Shown: positions 62,931-64,000 of the stretch, in pieces | How positions within the stretch are numbered: the first letter of the stretch is position 1 | How the letters are laid out: each line of letters starts with the position of its first letter | DNA from: Enterovibrio nigricans DSM 22720 | GTDB taxonomy: Bacteria > Pseudomonadota > Gammaproteobacteria > Enterobacterales > Vibrionaceae | Direction of reading: 5' to 3' | NCBI RefSeq assembly: GCF_900167155.1 | Contig: NZ_FUXU01000017.1 | Location: forward strand, 1-64,000 | DNA length: 64,000 nt | Position numbers and translations under genes: made by a program | Notes under the pieces: model-generated | Seen by the model: the letters and a program-made list of their open reading frames with translations, nothing else | Database searches by the model: none | What the model was told of the DNA's origin: nothing

Positions 62931-63425
62931 TTATCTCTCTCCGAGTGTGTCTTGTGCGCGGCGTAGGTGCGTTTCTTCCAAAGCCTCACCCCAGTATACA
63001 AAGGCACTCTTGACCCCCGCATTATATGCCATGTCACAAAGTGCCTTCTTTTCCAACTCCGTCACGCCCCCTTCCACCTTTTCCATTGGATGAAGAATCA
63101 CTTGTATACGAGGCTTTAGTATGCCCATTTTTACCACTTGAGAAATTGCGTACCGAAGTAACGGTTGAAACGCTTTATAGTCAGAAACCAAGCTCCGAGG
63201 GTGGCTGAATGGGTTAGAAATTGTCACCTCATCTACATGACGAAACTTTTCCGCTTTGTTGCCAAATGCGATAATTTTCTTTTGTTTTCTGGCGCTAATC
63301 ATCCAAGCGATATGGGGCTTTTCGTCAAATACTCTTCCTGTTTTACCATCAAATACCCGTAATCGGTTTGACCACATTTGAATGTACAAGGTGTTCCCGT
63401 AGGCATAGATAAATCTCGAAAGCAT
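62931..63425 (-). CDS. MreB-like actin-fold fragment, stand-alone, 164 aa
   Basis: The 164 residues align by pattern with the N-terminal half of MreB. They run TLYIQMWSNRLRVFDGKTG (phosphate 1 strand, but the usual DLGT is lost), then FDEKPHIAW and IIAFGNKA. Next is a VSDYKAFQPLLRYAISQV helix matching MreB's DF-x-x-x-x-x-x-L-x-x-F helix, KPRIQVILHP strand, and TELEKKALCDMAYNAGVKSAFVYWGEAL, MreB's VERRA...AGA segment. The second half (subdomains IB/IIA/IIB) is absent, so it cannot bind nucleotide or polymerise like MreB alone. It might be a regulator of MreB or a relic. Start at ATG 63425 is the first Met; no clear ribosome binding site was seen. Confidence 0.65.
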   Translation of the reverse strand: MLSRFIYAYGNTLYIQMWSNRLRVFDGKTGRVFDEKPHIAWMISARKQKKIIAFGNKAEKFRHVDEVTISNPFSHPRSLVSDYKAFQPLLRYAISQVVKMGILKPRIQVILHPMEKVEGGVTELEKKALCDMAYNAGVKSAFVYWGEALEETHLRRAQDTLGER

Positions 63426-63595
63426 GCTGGCAAATACTCAATATTTCGCCACTGACGTTCGTCAGCGAAGTAGTTATATTCGTTTATTGCTACTGATTGT
63501 CATTCAAGATTGGGCTGACTCAAAATCTGCATTGTCTGTTTTACGCATCATTGCACAGAATATAAGACACATCCTGTAACATTTCAGTCATATAT

Positions 63596-63997
63596 CTATA
63601 AGCCTAGCAAAAATAAGCCTTTCCGCGCTTTATAGGTAAACGCGACTTCAATACACGTTTGCAATTCTGAAAGAGGAATATCATGTTGTAGGTCGAGCAG
63701 CGCTGCTCTATTTCCCTTATAAACAAAGGACTCAGGCATCACTTCGCGAAGTGTCTCTATCATTTGTGTCTGACAGTGGAACAGAATGATCAAGTATGCG
63801 GGGTTGTTATCATCCCAATCCAACCTAATGGCCGTCCCCCCTTTGACAACATAACTTAACTGGCCCCATTTCAATGATTCTTCCACATCCTTGTCCAGTT
63901 TTTCAGCTACATCAAAAATGTGTTTTCGAATTAAGGTGAGTGACGCCCTCACTGACGGGGGATAACACATTAATTTTTCGCTTACCGCACAATCCAT
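63596..63997 (-). CDS. DUF1801 (YdhG-like) protein, 133 aa; start near window edge
   Basis: Fits DUF1801, a YdhG-like family of small a/b proteins without a known activity. The pattern is the N-terminal helix (PPSVRASLTLIRKHIFDVAEKL), EESLKWGQLSYV with the conserved WG step, then IRLDWDDNNPAYLIILFHC and the C-terminal helical end. The first Met is 3 bases from the window edge, so the true start may lie beyond it. Nearest neighbour on this strand is the MreB-like gene, 170 bases downstream. Confidence 0.75.
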   Translation of the reverse strand: MDCAVSEKLMCYPPSVRASLTLIRKHIFDVAEKLDKDVEESLKWGQLSYVVKGGTAIRLDWDDNNPAYLIILFHCQTQMIETLREVMPESFVYKGNRAALLDLQHDIPLSELQTCIEVAFTYKARKGLFLLGL

Positions 63998-64000
63998 TGA

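Noticed and set aside
1-64000. CRISPR array, IS element, prophage, integron or rRNA/tRNA cluster
   Set aside because: No regularly spaced repeats, no transposase or integrase frame, and no tRNA-like cloverleaf noticed by eye; tRNA absence was not tested with a search tool.

Overview
The window reads as chromosomal DNA of a marine gammaproteobacterium, most likely a member of the Vibrionaceae (Vibrio, Grimontia, Enterovibrio or Photobacterium type). The reasons are the gene families, including a PBPRA1643-type SEC-C protein and a DUF3389-like small protein, a palindromic repeat of a kind I associate with Vibrio intergenic regions, and genes that often sit on the second chromosome of vibrios (nrdDG, an aspartate/aromatic aminotransferase, phhAB). 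The species and the replicon are inference. I see no phage, insertion sequence, CRISPR array, rRNA or tRNA gene.

Layout. 1-9.2 kb: purine and glyoxylate metabolism, with the end of malate synthase A, a GlcG/HbpS-like protein, a GntR regulator, xdhA-xdhB-xdhC (xanthine dehydrogenase and its maturation factor) and guanine deaminase. 9.2-17.5 kb: a hydrolase, a DEAD-box helicase, a NUDIX hydrolase, a DUF4442 protein, NhaA (with an apparent one-base frameshift at its N-terminus), a histidine phosphatase and a Na/Pi-cotransporter-type gene broken by an internal deletion. 17.6-23.4 kb: a DeoR regulator, a complete Ugp-type ABC importer and a phosphodiesterase, probably for uptake and cleavage of glycerophosphodiesters or glycerol-3-phosphate. 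23.4-28 kb: a large hybrid histidine kinase behind an EAL-like/HDOD protein. 28-40.8 kb: PhzF, an M16 lipoprotein protease, phhBA with a TyrR box, an EAL protein, the circularly permuted GTPase YlqF, a Dyp peroxidase, RidA, YceI, an aminotransferase, a SEC-C protein and a retropepsin-like protein. 40.8-44 kb: nrdD-nrdG (anaerobic ribonucleotide reductase) behind what looks like a class II FNR promoter and an intrinsic terminator placed just before the start codon. 44-51 kb: an EEP-family nuclease/phosphatase, AbgT-PepT, a DUF2797 protein with GIY-YIG-like features, a thioesterase and an M48 lipoprotein protease. 51-57.3 kb: a REC-CheC/CheX protein with a PAS partner, a coiled-coil protein, a MOSC-flavoreductase-ferredoxin fusion and a large protein of unknown function. 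57.5-64 kb: a LysR regulator divergent from dgcN-dgcA (D-glutamate catabolism), a fatty acid desaturase behind a FabR/DesT-like operator, a GFA protein, a small Cys-rich protein, a lone MreB-like actin-fold fragment and a DUF1801 protein.

How the genes work together. Guanine is deaminated to xanthine and oxidised to urate by XdhABC. Urate breakdown to glyoxylate would have to be encoded elsewhere, probably just upstream, and malate synthase would return glyoxylate to central metabolism. The Ugp operon, dgcNA, phhAB and abgT-pepT are each self-contained catabolic or uptake modules, several with a recognisable regulator or operator. I found no clear new defence or mobile system. The points I find most worth following are the nrdD leader terminator, the two disrupted transporter genes, the paired DnaA boxes, the lone MreB-like domain and the zinc-ribbon/GIY-YIG-like protein.
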